This document shows positions 31,614 to 42,330 of a stretch of 64,000 bases of DNA, piece by piece (position 1 is the stretch's first letter; every line of letters begins with the position of its first letter). The DNA lies in NCBI GenBank assembly GCA_037355855.1, contig CM074758.1, positions 3,321,001-3,385,000 on the forward strand. Direction: 5' to 3'. The translations under genes were made by a program, and so were the position numbers. The notes under the pieces are model-generated. The model had not been told where the DNA came from. It saw nothing but the letters and a program-made list of their open reading frames with translations, and searched no databases. The DNA comes from Pseudo-nitzschia pungens. Taxonomy: Eukaryota; Bacillariophyta; Bacillariophyceae; Bacillariales; Bacillariaceae.

Positions 31614-32504
31614 TATGAAGATATTCAAGGTGGGTGCTATGATCTGTGCTAAGGCTCCTGTGTAGGAGAGTGTACTGGGGCTACAGACAGCAGCCTCCAG
31701 TAGCTGACCAACAGGTGCTGAGCTGAGTGCTAGAGCTGTGTGCTAATTGGTAGCATACAGGCTTAGCAACAGGCTTAGCAACAGGCTTAGCAACAGGCTT
31801 AGCAACAGGCTTAGCAACAGGCTTAGCAGCAGACCTATATCCTGCTTAGTATGGATGCTAGCAGAACTTACTAGGGCCGTCGCGTACGATTTGTACTAAT
31901 CGTACGTACCCCGAGTAAAGCACCTTTTACGGTGTAGCTAGATGCTACAGGGTTAGGGTTGCTAATGCTACGAGATACTGAAGATGCTAACCTACCATGA
32001 TAGCATGCTAAGATACTATGCTACCGCCGGGGTCGGGTCATCGGGTCATTGGTGTATAATATGTACTATGACTGCATACCCGACCCAGACAGTTACCCAA
32101 CGCGTTACTAGCACAAGCAAGCAAGCAAGCACACGATTGAATCTAATTAAGCGGAGCTACGCTACTCTGATACGCTACCCGTAGAATACAGTACCAGAGC
32201 TACAGAGCTCCGTTATTATACGAGTTATCGGAGCGCTTGCTGTCACGATACGATACAGAGCTGAGCTGCGCTCAGCTCCCTCTTTTATTCACACTCTTTC
32301 TGTTACACTCTAAAATAAACACATCCTATCACGCCCTCACCATGATCGATTCCGATGTACCTCTAGGGAAGTACCTTGTAGTAACTAAGTGTATGCAATA
32401 GAGACTGAACAGTATCTTCTGTAGTCTCACTATTTGCCAGGACTCTATGTGGTATTATTGTTATTGTTATCCCTTATTATTGCTGACGAGCGAATATCAA
32501 CGCA
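31614..32504 (+). repeat. Copia1 5' LTR
   Basis: TATGAAGATATTC..AATATCAACGCA. Contains six 12-bp units (GGCTTAGCAACA) at about 31765-31838, an inverted segment CGTACGATTTGTACTAATCGTACG, and a TCACCATGATCGATTC region near the end. The exact first base is uncertain (TA or TG) because all three copies share TA before TGAAG. Confidence 0.9.
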
Positions 32505-33266
32505 GTTTATCAGACCCACCGCTCAAACCACTACGAAGCCGGGACGCCGGCTAGAGCGTGTGACGAAACCCAGCAGCTGATCCCTGTTGGCATCCATGCC
32601 TACACTTGGATGTAAAAGAACCATCTACTGGATGTAAAACTCAGTTCCTGGCCTACAGTGTAACACAAGGAACTGACATCAACGTGCCTCCAGTGGATCT
32701 TTCGGACGTTGAACGGGGATACGATACAATGGTACGATACGAACGGCAGGTTCGAAGCGGACAGAAGAAGATCTACAGTGATGTAAATGGGGCTCCCTTT
32801 TGCTAGGTACTGGGGCCTAGGGATCCCGTGCGGACCGGCTCAAACTAGGTCTACGAAACAGAGCAGGGTGGTGGCTCCACCAAGTCTTGGCCCGGATGCA
32901 AAAGGGATCGATTGAGCAACAAAAGGATGTAACGAACCCAGGTATTGGAGTCAGTACGTTACGAAAATCCAGGATGAAGCGAAAGACCCATACGATAGAG
33001 TCTTCAGTACGTTTAGAACATCCAGTTGCTGATAGTGGATTGTAGCCAAATGACTATTCCAAGTGAAGGATTGAAAGACACGGAAGCCAATTCGGAACCA
33101 AAGACACGGTTGCCAACCCGGAAGGTCACCAGTTTTAATCTTGTCTAGATCCGGAAGGTCACCTAGATCCGGAAGGTCATCCAACCCGGAAGGTCACCAA
33201 GTTTAATCTTGTCCAACCCGGAAGGTCACCAAGTTTAGTCTTATCTAAACAGGAACACGGAAGGTC
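32505..33266 (+). other. Copia1 leader with CCGGAAGGTCACC repeats
   Basis: About 760 bp between LTR and gag. GTTTATCAGACCC next to the LTR only loosely resembles an initiator-Met-type primer site. From about 33117 to 33270 there are six copies of CCGGAAGGTCA(CC) spaced 20-35 bp. No other gene recognised. Confidence 0.6.
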
Positions 33267-35096
33267 ATGGAGAGGTATTCTCGCAATCGCCAACACTACG
33301 TTACAGCAGCAACCACCGGTCAATATATTATTATTACAAGAAAGAAACTAACTTGGAACAAGCAACGAATCCATCATTCTTTGAAGAAGGAACGATTTAC
33401 AAATCATCCAGAAGTCATCCGAAGCCTAGCCAACATGCCTAACCCTACTGAAAAGGAACCATCCAAGAAGTCCCCCAACGATCCTAAGATCCTTGAAACC
33501 CAGGGTAAGGAACCCCCCGAGGAGACCCCAGGGAAGGATGAAGACAAGTCGGGCGATGAGGAGATCACTGATCCCTCTGATGAGGAGGAGACTGAGGACT
33601 CTGATGAGGAGGAGGAGCAGAAGGAGCAAGGACGCAAGAGGAAGAATGCACCAAGCAACTACAAACCAGTCAAGAAGGTCACCAGGGCAGCAGCGGCAAA
33701 GGCGGCAGCGGCGGCAAAGGCAGAAGCAGCGGCAAAAGCAGCAGCGGCGGAAGCAGCAACCAACACTGAAGCCGATACCAATGTGGCGGGATCTAGGGTC
33801 CAAGCAGAAGATGATTTTTCTATCCAGCCACGTACCCAGAGCGACACTGCCATGGCTATGGTCATCAAGCAACTCCAAATCCTACAGGACCGGATGGACG
33901 AAAAATTCGGTACCTCCAAAGACAAGGAGGCCCTTATTGCTTCCAACAGAGCTGCTCAGGCAAGAGGAGGAATCTACGGCTACAACGACGGCAAGCCACT
34001 CACCAGACGGGAAGAAGATCTCTTTGAGGTCTACGAATCTTTCTGTAATGAGGCGATGGCTGAAGAGTTATTCCGATCTGATTTATCCACGATTGATTCT
34101 ATCCGTCGGCTCACCCCTGAGCTTGCTTCCAGATTCTCCAGGAACCTTGCCTCCTACAGGCACCCTGCTTGCCCTGATCCTACGGCCGTCTATATCAGTG
34201 ACTCTCTTATCGAGAAGCTAATGGTGTTTGCTGAATGGGTTCGCTATCAACCCCTCATTGGTGCCGGCCCCACTGCCAAGGAATGGTTAGAGCAACATGA
34301 CTCTTATGAGCGGACCGAGAAGCGTCTAGTGGCGACAAAGAAGCAACGAGAGGCAACCCCCGTGACGACTCCCCCGCCTTCCTTAACGACCCTGCCCAAG
34401 TTTGCCGAGTGGGACCAAGCATTCCGCCAAGACCTACACGATCGTTTCAACAAGCATGGATTCCCCCTACTGTATGTGATCCGTTCAGACGATGAAGCAG
34501 AAGTGACGGAAGAAGACAGATCTAGTTCCATTGGCGGCAAAGACGGCTTCTCCAACTGGACGGAATACAATTTGCGGTGTGCAGTGCTTGAAGGCAAGCA
34601 GTTTGAAGAGGATAACCAGACGGTCTGGACGTTGCTTTGTGCTGCTGTACGAAGTGGTCCAGGCTGGGAATACATCCGAACCTTCGCATACCAAAGGGAT
34701 GAGACACAAGGTAATGCCCGAGCGGCATACCTCCATATCTACGACCATGCCTTCACAGAGACGAACGTCAATGCGATTGTCAGCAAGACCATCAAAGCCA
34801 TCGCGGACTCCAAGTATTCAGGCGACTCCCGTCACAATGATTTCGAGACCCACTGCCGAAATTGGTTGAAGTTCCGTGCCACTCTTATCAACTACGCTGG
34901 ATTTGATCCAAAGAGAGACGAGAAGCGATTCATCTTGGACTTCTTCCGATCGATTACAGATGGGCGTTTGAATAATGCCAAATCAATCGCTCTACGTGAC
35001 AAGGCAAAATATATGTGGAATTTCAGGGAAATGGTTGCAATGTTCACCGAAGAACTTGGTATCACGACCATCCACCATTCGAACAAGCGCGGTTGA
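33267..35096 (+). CDS. gag: Copia1 Gag
   Basis: Open from 33267 (609 residues). The ATG at 33435 (MPNPTEKEPSKK) is an equally good start. It has an acidic Glu/Asp-rich stretch, a Lys/Ala-rich low-complexity region (KAAAAAKAEAAAKAAAAEAA near 33690-33760) and a helical C-terminal core with WLKFRATLINYAGFDPKRDE. It stops at UGA 35094-35096 in HHSNKRG, but the frame is open beyond it through 35426. Function as capsid is by position and length; sequence similarity is weak. Confidence 0.8.
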   Translation: MERYSRNRQHYVTAATTGQYIIITRKKLTWNKQRIHHSLKKERFTNHPEVIRSLANMPNPTEKEPSKKSPNDPKILETQGKEPPEETPGKDEDKSGDEEITDPSDEEETEDSDEEEEQKEQGRKRKNAPSNYKPVKKVTRAAAAKAAAAAKAEAAAKAAAAEAATNTEADTNVAGSRVQAEDDFSIQPRTQSDTAMAMVIKQLQILQDRMDEKFGTSKDKEALIASNRAAQARGGIYGYNDGKPLTRREEDLFEVYESFCNEAMAEELFRSDLSTIDSIRRLTPELASRFSRNLASYRHPACPDPTAVYISDSLIEKLMVFAEWVRYQPLIGAGPTAKEWLEQHDSYERTEKRLVATKKQREATPVTTPPPSLTTLPKFAEWDQAFRQDLHDRFNKHGFPLLYVIRSDDEAEVTEEDRSSSIGGKDGFSNWTEYNLRCAVLEGKQFEEDNQTVWTLLCAAVRSGPGWEYIRTFAYQRDETQGNARAAYLHIYDHAFTETNVNAIVSKTIKAIADSKYSGDSRHNDFETHCRNWLKFRATLINYAGFDPKRDEKRFILDFFRSITDGRLNNAKSIALRDKAKYMWNFREMVAMFTEELGITTIHHSNKRG

Positions 35097-35429
35097 TCCG
35101 TTTCAGCTTTTGTGGCTAGTAATGGAGGCGGGAATGGAGGTGGGAATGGAAACAAGAAATCCAAGTCCGTGGTAGGTACCTACACCGGTATGATTGAAGC
35201 CAAGAATTATCCCCCTTCCATCTACAGGACCTTCTCCGCCAAACAACGAGAGAAACTAAAAGAGCTCCGTCGAAAGAAGGCTCAATCCCGCAGCGTCCAA
35301 GCCGCAGAAACTCAACCAGCACTGTCCCCACAAAGCGGCGCTGGCAACAGTTTTGGACCGAAGGGACGGAAGAAAGGAAAAAATGGCAAAGGAAAAGGCA
35401 ATGGCAGTGGCAATGCCAAGAAGGATTGA
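35097..35429 (+). CDS. Copia1 basic nucleocapsid-like segment
   Basis: Same frame as gag, between UGA at 35094 and UGA at 35427. Gly/Asn-rich start (ASNGGGNGGGNGNKKSK), then YTGMIEAKNYPPSIYRTF and a Lys/Gly-rich end (KGRKKGKNGKGKGNG). Likely the RNA-binding end of Gag, expressed either by readthrough or, in the ancestral element, without the first stop. No zinc knuckle seen. Confidence 0.65.
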   Translation, partial: SVSAFVASNGGGNGGGNGNKKSKSVVGTYTGMIEAKNYPPSIYRTFSAKQREKLKELRRKKAQSRSVQAAETQPALSPQSGAGNSFGPKGRKKGKNGKGKGNGSGNAKKD

Positions 35430-36249
35430 CTTCCCAGCCGGGGCCTGAAATTGAGTAAGGTGGGCCGGCTGGTGTATCAAATGGATGTACCAGCAGCACA
35501 ATCTGCAAGGCCTGCAGAAAGCAACTGCGAGTTGGATAGCCATGCAGACACGACAGCTGCTGGTTGCAACATGATTTTATTGGAAGACCAGGTTACCTCC
35601 CATGTGGATGTTCATCCCTTCTCACCCGAATATGAACCAGTGAAGAACATTCCCATCGGGACATGCGTCACTGCCTATACGGATTCCAATGGAAAGGTTT
35701 GGTTGATATATTTCCATGAGGCTTTGTATTTCGGGGACAGGCTCCAGCACAGCTTAATCTGCCCCAACCAAGTTAGAAGCTGTGGACACAATCGAGTGGA
35801 TGAAACGCCGAGACAGTTCAATTCTAAATCATCTCATTCCATCCATATTGAGCGTCCTGCTGAAGATGGAGAAGCAGAGGTCCCGTCACTGGATATTAAG
35901 CTCCGACTTAATGGTGTTATTTCCTACTTCCCCTCCAGACGCCCCACGAAAAGGGAAATGCGAACGTGTGATCATGTAATTGCAACCATGGATGACCCAT
36001 GGAATCCAGCAAGCCCGAAATTTCAGCAGGCTGAATCAGCAATTGATCAATCACATCCATATTCCCCTGACCCAACCAAGTTTGTTTCTGCTGTACAGCA
36101 GCAACAACAGACCAAGGTTAATACCCCGACAGGCAATATGCCTACAGCAGGAATCGAAACGATTGAGAACCCTGCCCCGACAGGAATCGAACCGATTGAG
36201 AACCCTGCCCTGACACGATCGAACATTCCCATGTCCGATTGCACAAATC
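35430..36249 (+). CDS. pol: Copia1 Pol, protease part (interrupted)
   Basis: Follows UGA-CUU at 35427 in the same frame. Contains CELDSHADTTAAGCN (about 35526-35570), the aspartic protease of DSHADT-type diatom copia elements. The frame continues to 36249 and resumes at 44110, reading CTNLQPPRQPPRHRSN across the join, so G3 removal restores it exactly. Confidence 0.85.
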
Positions 36250-36438
36250 TGCCATACCCCGGGTCTACTAGTGATTAGAATAGTAGTGATATGCAAATTG
36301 TGAGCTCTATCAGTTAGGCTATGCTACGGTTCTAAGAGCTCTCTGGCAATCAGCGATTCTATCAGCTCGCCGATTGTTTTTATCCTTATCCTTAATCCAG
36401 TCCCGAGTAGACCCGTGACTGTATTCTGGTGCACGGCA
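36250..36438 (-). repeat. G3 3' LTR
   Basis: 189 bp; differs from the 5' LTR at CTATCAGCTCG versus CTGTCGGCTCG and at TTCTGG versus TTCCGG. It is preceded (element sense) by the purine tract CCATGGAGGAGCA. Confidence 0.93.
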
Positions 36439-36461
36439 TGCTCCTCCATGGTACTGTTATA

Positions 36462-39400
36462 TTATTCCTCCGGTTTAATGCTATTCCTGCAGTAATAGGG
36501 ATGGACTCTCCTAATATTAACCCGGTCGGTTACAAAGGGAGCAGTTTCAATAGTTACAGTTCCATTATCATGGGCCTTGAGCACCTTGTAAGATCCCTGC
36601 CGGGGGAAGGATAGTTTCGGAATAATGCCCTTCCTTTCCAGGGTGACATAGTCTCCTTCCTTATAGACATGGGGGATCCTCTTCCGGTTCTCCCTGATGT
36701 TGCTCTTGTGGATACTCTTTTGTTTCCTTGCCTGGATTGCTTCCCAATCCGCTGGGAAATTTACAGACATGAACATGTCTCTTCCAAACACCAACTGCGC
36801 TGGGGAGTAACCCAGGGTGGTGTGGATGGCACTACGGATGGCATATGCTGCCTTGGTAGTGAATTCCTCAAAGGGGTCTCTCTCGTGGAGGTCTCTTTGT
36901 TCCAGGTTAAAGGACAATAGGCAGTCCTTCAGAACCTGGTGGATTCTCTCCAACACTGAATTGGATTGTGGGTTCCAGGCGCCACTGGGCTTTCTTTTCA
37001 TCCCCATGTTGTCGCAGAGCTCTTGGAACTCTGCTTTGAACTCACTCCCGCCATCAAAGCCAATTTCCTTTGGGCGCGGATATCTTGCTAGCCAGGTACT
37101 GTCCAGCAAACGTTGAGTTTCTGCTGCATTTGGGGAGTCCTTCAGGTGAGCCAGTTCGAACCATCCGGTCACTGGGTCCACCATGGTGAGGACATGATTA
37201 TGGTAATCCCTTCCATTTTTGTTGTGGACAGTTGCAGGTCCCCAGAGGTCGACGTTGACCCTTTGCCATTTGGTGACTTCAACTGCTTTCTCCGGTAGTA
37301 ATCCGTACTTCTTCCGGCCACTCTTTTTGAACATCTGACACGTGTGGCAGTGTTTGCAGAGGTCCTGAACGTCCTTCCGTAGGCCTTTCCAGGTGAACAC
37401 TGAGCGTATGCTCTGTTCCATTCTCTTTTCTCCGGGATGGACCAACATGCTGTGGTACCATTCCATGACTCTATCCTTGAGTTTGTCTGGGATCAGGATC
37501 TTCCCTTCCTTGTGGATTAGACTGTAACCTTCCACCATTTTTGTGGTCAGTCGATTGTCTTTTTCCAGAGCACTCACGATTCCCGTGTCCTTTTGCTGGT
37601 AGAACTGGATCATGTCCGGGGCAAGTGGGAATGCACTATTGCCCTGGAATTCTTCCGGTGATTCTCCAAGTGGGAATAGGAGTTGCCGGAGGTGCTCTTC
37701 CTCGTCCGCGTAGGTGAGGGGCTTATTTGATGGTAGCCATTCCACTGTGTCCGCTGGATCGTCAGTGATATCCAACCGCGATAGTGCGTCCGCGGCATCG
37801 TTGTCTTTGCCGGCAACGTGTTTGACTACTGGGTGGAACTCCTCCATGAGGAGTCTCCATCGTACCATCCGCTGGGTGGGCATTTGCTGGTACAGTAGGT
37901 TAAGATGATCCGTGTGGATAGTCACATCTTGGCCTCGTAGGATTCCTTCGAATGCCTTCAGCCCTTCTACTATGCCCAGGAGTTCCTTTTCCCCCACAGT
38001 GTAGTTGAGCTGTGCTGAGTTCAGTTTTCGTGTGTAGAATCCAAGTGGTTTGCCATCTTGGCATACAGTTGCTCCCAGTTGCCTGTCACTGGCGTCTGAG
38101 TAGAGATGAAATGGTTTCGTAAAGTCCGGGAATGCAAGCTTTGCTTCATCCGCGAGCATTCTCTTTGCCTCCATGAAAGCTTTCTGCTCTGCTGGTCCCC
38201 AGTACCAATTCATTTTGCCCTTCTTGCCTGCAAGTTTATTGAGGGGGGCCAGGATGTGGGAGCGCCGCTTCCACATGTCCCTGTAGAAATTGACCATGCC
38301 AAGGAACATCTTGAGTTGCTTGGTGTTCTTGGGGGCTTCCAGGCGCGTCATCGCCTCCAGCTTCTTTGGCTGGGGCTGAATGCCCTCTGTTGTTAACAGA
38401 AATCCCAGGTATTCCACTTCTTTTTGCATGAAGAAGGATTTTCTGAGGTTGGCTCGGAAGCCAGCATCATCCAGTCTCTGGAGGACTGTATCGATTTTGT
38501 GAAGATGGTCCTGTTCGGATTCGCCTTCGCGTTGAATGATCAGGATATCATCGATATAGACAAGGACGTAGTCTAGATCCCCTAGTAGGTTCATCATGAC
38601 TGATTGGAAGATATCCGGAGCACAAGCAATCCCCATTGCCAGTCTCTTGTAGGCATACTTTCCCCACGGCAGAATGGTGGAGCAAATCTTTTGGCTCTCC
38701 TTGCAGATGGGAATGGTATAGTAACCTTGGGATAAGTCCAGTGCCGTAGCAGACTTGAATTTCTGCAGCCTCTGGATTGTTTCCCCTATGCGTGGTAGTG
38801 GGAATGGTTTCCTCTGGATTGCGGCATTCATCTTCCGGAAGTCTGTAAGGACTCGGATATCGCCTGTCTTCTTCGGTTGACAGAACGTGGGGGATGCCCA
38901 TGGTGAATCATCATCATGGGGGAGTTTCTCCAGGACTCCAATATCGCAGAGCCTGGTGATCTCCTTCCGGAGGGCTTGTTCAAAGGCATGGGGTACCGAA
39001 TAGTACCTCTGCCGGACCGGTTTGACCCCTGGTTGGAGTTCAATGGACACCGGTTCTATATTTCTGAGTAGACCCAACCCTCCTCCAAAGAGTGTTGGGA
39101 ATTTCTTCAGTGTTTTCTTCAAGGCTTCCTTGGACGCGTCTGTAATCTCCAGGTCATTGACCATAGCGTCTATATCGACCTTGGAGTAATCGGCGTCCAA
39201 AATTTTGGATTGCCTCTCCTCCTCCTGCTGGAGGATTGGACTCTGTGTGTTGGCAAAGAATACTGCCTCACATTTGTCCGGGTTCGAGAGCTCCCCCATC
39301 CCTTTCATGGGAATGGAGTCGCCCTGCCATGTAATTGTCCAGGAGCTGTATTTTATATCCAGTCCCAGTTGTGCCATTAGGTCGGATCCTATAATCATGT

Positions 39401-39734
39401 CATAGGGCACCTCCTCATGGTGATGGTATTCATCCACTTGGAAGGTCCACTTGATGGTCTTGGAGTTTGAGAATTTTATCAGCCTTAGTCCCACTGAAGC
39501 CGCAGACTTGGTTGGGAACTTGCCTCCGTATGTGTTGTAGGTGACAGATCTTTGGTCTCGGTTCGTTAGTTGACGTCGGTCGACGAATTGCCTTAGTATG
39601 ATGGATTTGGAGCAACCAGAGTCTAGTAGGCCCCGGAGCATCCTCCCCCTTCCCTTGTGGTCCAATACCTCCACACAGACATCTGCAAATCGGTTGATTA
39701 TGCGGGGTCCGGTATGGATGGTATCAGGAGCCAT
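36462..39734 (-). CDS. pol: G3 Pol polyprotein (PR-RT-RNaseH-IN)
   Basis: 1090 residues, the only intact G-family Pol here. Protease LLDSGCSKSIIL (about residue 37), reverse transcriptase with FRKMNAAI and VYIDDILII (about 393), RNase H LYSDASDRQLGA (about 545), integrase finger with HSMLVHPGEKR and CKHCHTC (about 765-800), and DDE core NVDLWGPA, FDGGSEF and NSVLERIH (about 828-930). Ends ..YYCRNSIKPEE. The ATG at 39732-39734 directly follows the gag UGA (39735-39737) in frame. No chromodomain seen. Confidence 0.95.
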   Translation of the reverse strand: MAPDTIHTGPRIINRFADVCVEVLDHKGRGRMLRGLLDSGCSKSIILRQFVDRRQLTNRDQRSVTYNTYGGKFPTKSAASVGLRLIKFSNSKTIKWTFQVDEYHHHEEVPYDMIIGSDLMAQLGLDIKYSSWTITWQGDSIPMKGMGELSNPDKCEAVFFANTQSPILQQEEERQSKILDADYSKVDIDAMVNDLEITDASKEALKKTLKKFPTLFGGGLGLLRNIEPVSIELQPGVKPVRQRYYSVPHAFEQALRKEITRLCDIGVLEKLPHDDDSPWASPTFCQPKKTGDIRVLTDFRKMNAAIQRKPFPLPRIGETIQRLQKFKSATALDLSQGYYTIPICKESQKICSTILPWGKYAYKRLAMGIACAPDIFQSVMMNLLGDLDYVLVYIDDILIIQREGESEQDHLHKIDTVLQRLDDAGFRANLRKSFFMQKEVEYLGFLLTTEGIQPQPKKLEAMTRLEAPKNTKQLKMFLGMVNFYRDMWKRRSHILAPLNKLAGKKGKMNWYWGPAEQKAFMEAKRMLADEAKLAFPDFTKPFHLYSDASDRQLGATVCQDGKPLGFYTRKLNSAQLNYTVGEKELLGIVEGLKAFEGILRGQDVTIHTDHLNLLYQQMPTQRMVRWRLLMEEFHPVVKHVAGKDNDAADALSRLDITDDPADTVEWLPSNKPLTYADEEEHLRQLLFPLGESPEEFQGNSAFPLAPDMIQFYQQKDTGIVSALEKDNRLTTKMVEGYSLIHKEGKILIPDKLKDRVMEWYHSMLVHPGEKRMEQSIRSVFTWKGLRKDVQDLCKHCHTCQMFKKSGRKKYGLLPEKAVEVTKWQRVNVDLWGPATVHNKNGRDYHNHVLTMVDPVTGWFELAHLKDSPNAAETQRLLDSTWLARYPRPKEIGFDGGSEFKAEFQELCDNMGMKRKPSGAWNPQSNSVLERIHQVLKDCLLSFNLEQRDLHERDPFEEFTTKAAYAIRSAIHTTLGYSPAQLVFGRDMFMSVNFPADWEAIQARKQKSIHKSNIRENRKRIPHVYKEGDYVTLERKGIIPKLSFPRQGSYKVLKAHDNGTVTIETAPFVTDRVNIRRVHPYYCRNSIKPEE

Positions 39735-39737
39735 TCA

Positions 39738-41147
39738 GTTGTGGGATCCTTTCTTTTTAAAGGTCTTTCTGTACTTCCTTCTGTACTCTTTGAGTTCCCG
39801 CTCGGAGATATTGATCTAATCATTGGAGACTTCGTGGTCAGCTTGGGCCGTGGCCAGTACATAGGAGTACTCGTGGTTCGATAGGTTCCTTCCCCAGTGG
39901 GGTTTGGAATGTTGCTCATTGTCTGAGTCTTCCTTTGCCACAAAATGCTCCTTGAGCAGGTTGATGGTTTCCCGGTTGAATTTCCCCTTCTTGGAAGGTC
40001 CTCCGGTTAGTTTCCAGCATTTGCCGGCATGGACCTTGCCACAGGTTTTGCACAATTGCTTGTTGCTGCTGTTGTCCATAGGACGCTTCTTTTTGCCAGG
40101 AGACTTCGCATGTCCTCCCCCAGAGGCGGCCTTGGGGTTCTTCTTGGTACCACCGGTTTGTTTTTCGAGGTCCGAGATTCGTTTGCGGAGTTCGTCCTCG
40201 CTCCGGATGGTGATTTCCAGGTTTTCGAGCTTGTCGATAGTGGTGTTAAAGGAGTGGGAATAGACGTCCCATCCGATATGGTCGAGTTTTTCTCGTTGGG
40301 AGTGTGTCATGTTGGAATCTAGGATTTCCTTCATGTCCTCTTCCGAGTAGCTGGATGGAGCAGCACCGTTTGCGGCGCCACTCTCCCAGAGGCAGTCTGG
40401 TAGATAGCTCTGTAGTTCGGCCATGCGGTTCGCCCAAGAGCGGATACCGTGTTTCATGTCGATTTTCGTGTTCCGGATGAATCTCCGGAGCAGAATGTAT
40501 GATCTTTTGCCATTCATGTCATTGCCAAAGATTTTGAGTTTGAGCGCATGCATGCACTCCTCAATGACATCCTTTCTGTACTCCTGGGTTCGGTAGTACT
40601 GGATGAGGGCAGTCGCTACCCTTTTCTTTGGAACCGGGCCGTCGAGTGTGGCGGACTCCGGTTCTGTTTCGGACGCCGCCGTAGCAGTCGCGTCGGCGTC
40701 GGTTGGGGCGCTGGGGCCCTCCACCGTCTCCTTGGATTCGTCAGAGGGGGGTTCCTTAGGTGGTTCCTTAGGTTCCCTCATTGCAATCATCTCGAGTTTT
40801 TGTTGGATCAGTTGGTTGTTATGGACCTTGTGCCCTGGTTCGGCGTAGTAGGTCTGACCAAGGACCATTTGGACAATGGAGAGTGCCTCGTGGGAGAGGA
40901 TTCTCTGGAGAACACCCAGTTTCTGGTCTCCTTGGAGTTTGTCATTGCCAGCAATTTTCTGGTCAAAGTCTCTCTTCCAGATGATAAAGAGTTCCGGTCT
41001 TTCCGTACCGGTGAGTACCTTCAGGTAGTCACTGAAGGCTACCCCTCCCTTCTCTGAGTCTATGTTCATCTTTACAGCATTGGCATCCTCCGGCCAGTCC
41101 TCTCGTGCAAAGGTAAAGGGTTTCTGTTTGGTTCCTTTAGACGCCAT
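39738..41147 (-). pseudogene. gag: G3 Gag with premature UAG
   Basis: MASKGTKQKPFTFAREDW onward, same layout as G1 and G2, with zinc knuckle CKTCGKVHAGKC. UAG at 39816-39818 replaces a Glu codon (VSND-stop-INISE), cutting the last 26 or so residues. The frame then continues to KTFKKKGSHN and the family UGA. Gag missing only its basic tail might retain some function, but Gag-Pol made through the junction could not form. Confidence 0.9.
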
Positions 41148-41798
41148 GGTTGGGTTAATCGGTTATTCTATTTAATCTAGTTACACTATTTCTGTTATCT
41201 TTGCTGTTTGTGTTGAAACTGAGCAAAAAGTGATTGCTCAGCTCCTCCAGTTTTTCTTGCTGGATTTCCACTGCTCTCGCGATAACTCGTGTTATAACTG
41301 GTTTTCCCCCTGGTTTGTCCAGTGGTGGGAGTTGTTTCTCTCTTTAGTTCCCGGGAATCCTGTGGTTCTCTGGAGTTGTTTCTGTTTTTATTTTGTGGGA
41401 TTCCATTCCCGTGGTTCTCCGGTGTTGCTTCTCTATTAAGCCGTCACCGGGCCGGTCCCACTTCCCGTTTCCCGTGGGGTTGGTGGTGTTTAGGTATTTG
41501 TTATATACCTTTCCGGATATTCGTATATTTCGGTTTTGGTTGGCATACCCTCTTTGGTCTGTCCATCCACTCAGTGTTGGTCCAACTAGTCCACTCACTG
41601 GATTATGTGTCACTTTTTCAGTGTGTATTTTCGAATTTTTCGATTATTTTGCTGTCGACCATGGTCCTGTTCAGGTCCTTAGGTGTCTCTGTTGTTGCTG
41701 TTGCTCCCTGTATTGGGGTTAACAGTTGCTGGGGTTGGTATTCCTGGTGCTGCAGACACTGGATATCCTTCTCCCTGTTTTGCTTTGCTGTGCCTCCA
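41148..41798 (-). promoter_or_regulatory. G3 leader, gag-proximal part
   Basis: Like the leaders of G1 and G2 up to CTTTGCTGTGCCTCCA, where SNE is inserted. Includes the TATA-like GTATATAAC motif near 41498-41515 on the minus strand. Confidence 0.6.
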
Positions 41799-42330
41799 CA
41801 ATTTGCGCATCGCGCATTTTGTCCGACGTTCCGATGTTCCAGTACTAAAAATGCGTAGATTTCTACACAACTTTACCATGCGATATCTCGCTTCCTTTTA
41901 CACCCCCAATCACAACCCCAGGACCTACACATACTAACAGCAACCTCGCCTCTTTGATTCTGCTATTTGTTCAGTTGCTTGATGCTTTGTTTGGTTGAGT
42001 TGGTTGCCAATTCACCACTCGACGGACGATCGATCGATCGGCAACAGCAGCAGCAGCAGCAAACCGACACATAATTTTCTACAGCACAACTCCAGTACAG
42101 ATTCTACAGCAATTCGTTCGATCTGCAATCTGTTCCCAAGCTCCCCTGAAGGCCCTTCGATATATCTTACTATACTCAAGGTTCTACACTGTTTCCAAGC
42201 TGCTTAAGTGATTCTCACTTAATGTTCTACATTCTTCGAAGTTCCTTGCTGAGTCCTCATAAGTCTTTTCAAGTCGAAGTTCACGAACAGCCCCTTCCAC
42301 TGTAGGAATCTTTCTACAAGAAATTCCAGC

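Noticed and set aside
31625..31650. GGTGGGT near the start of the copia1 LTR as a self-primer for its GACCCACC leader
   Set aside because: Only seven bases pair and there is no TATA at a suitable distance; chance level.
32505..32520. GTTTATCAGACCC as a tRNA-iMet primer site for copia1
   Set aside because: Only the TATCAGA core resembles the usual plant-type site TGGTATCAGAGCC; too weak to annotate as a feature.
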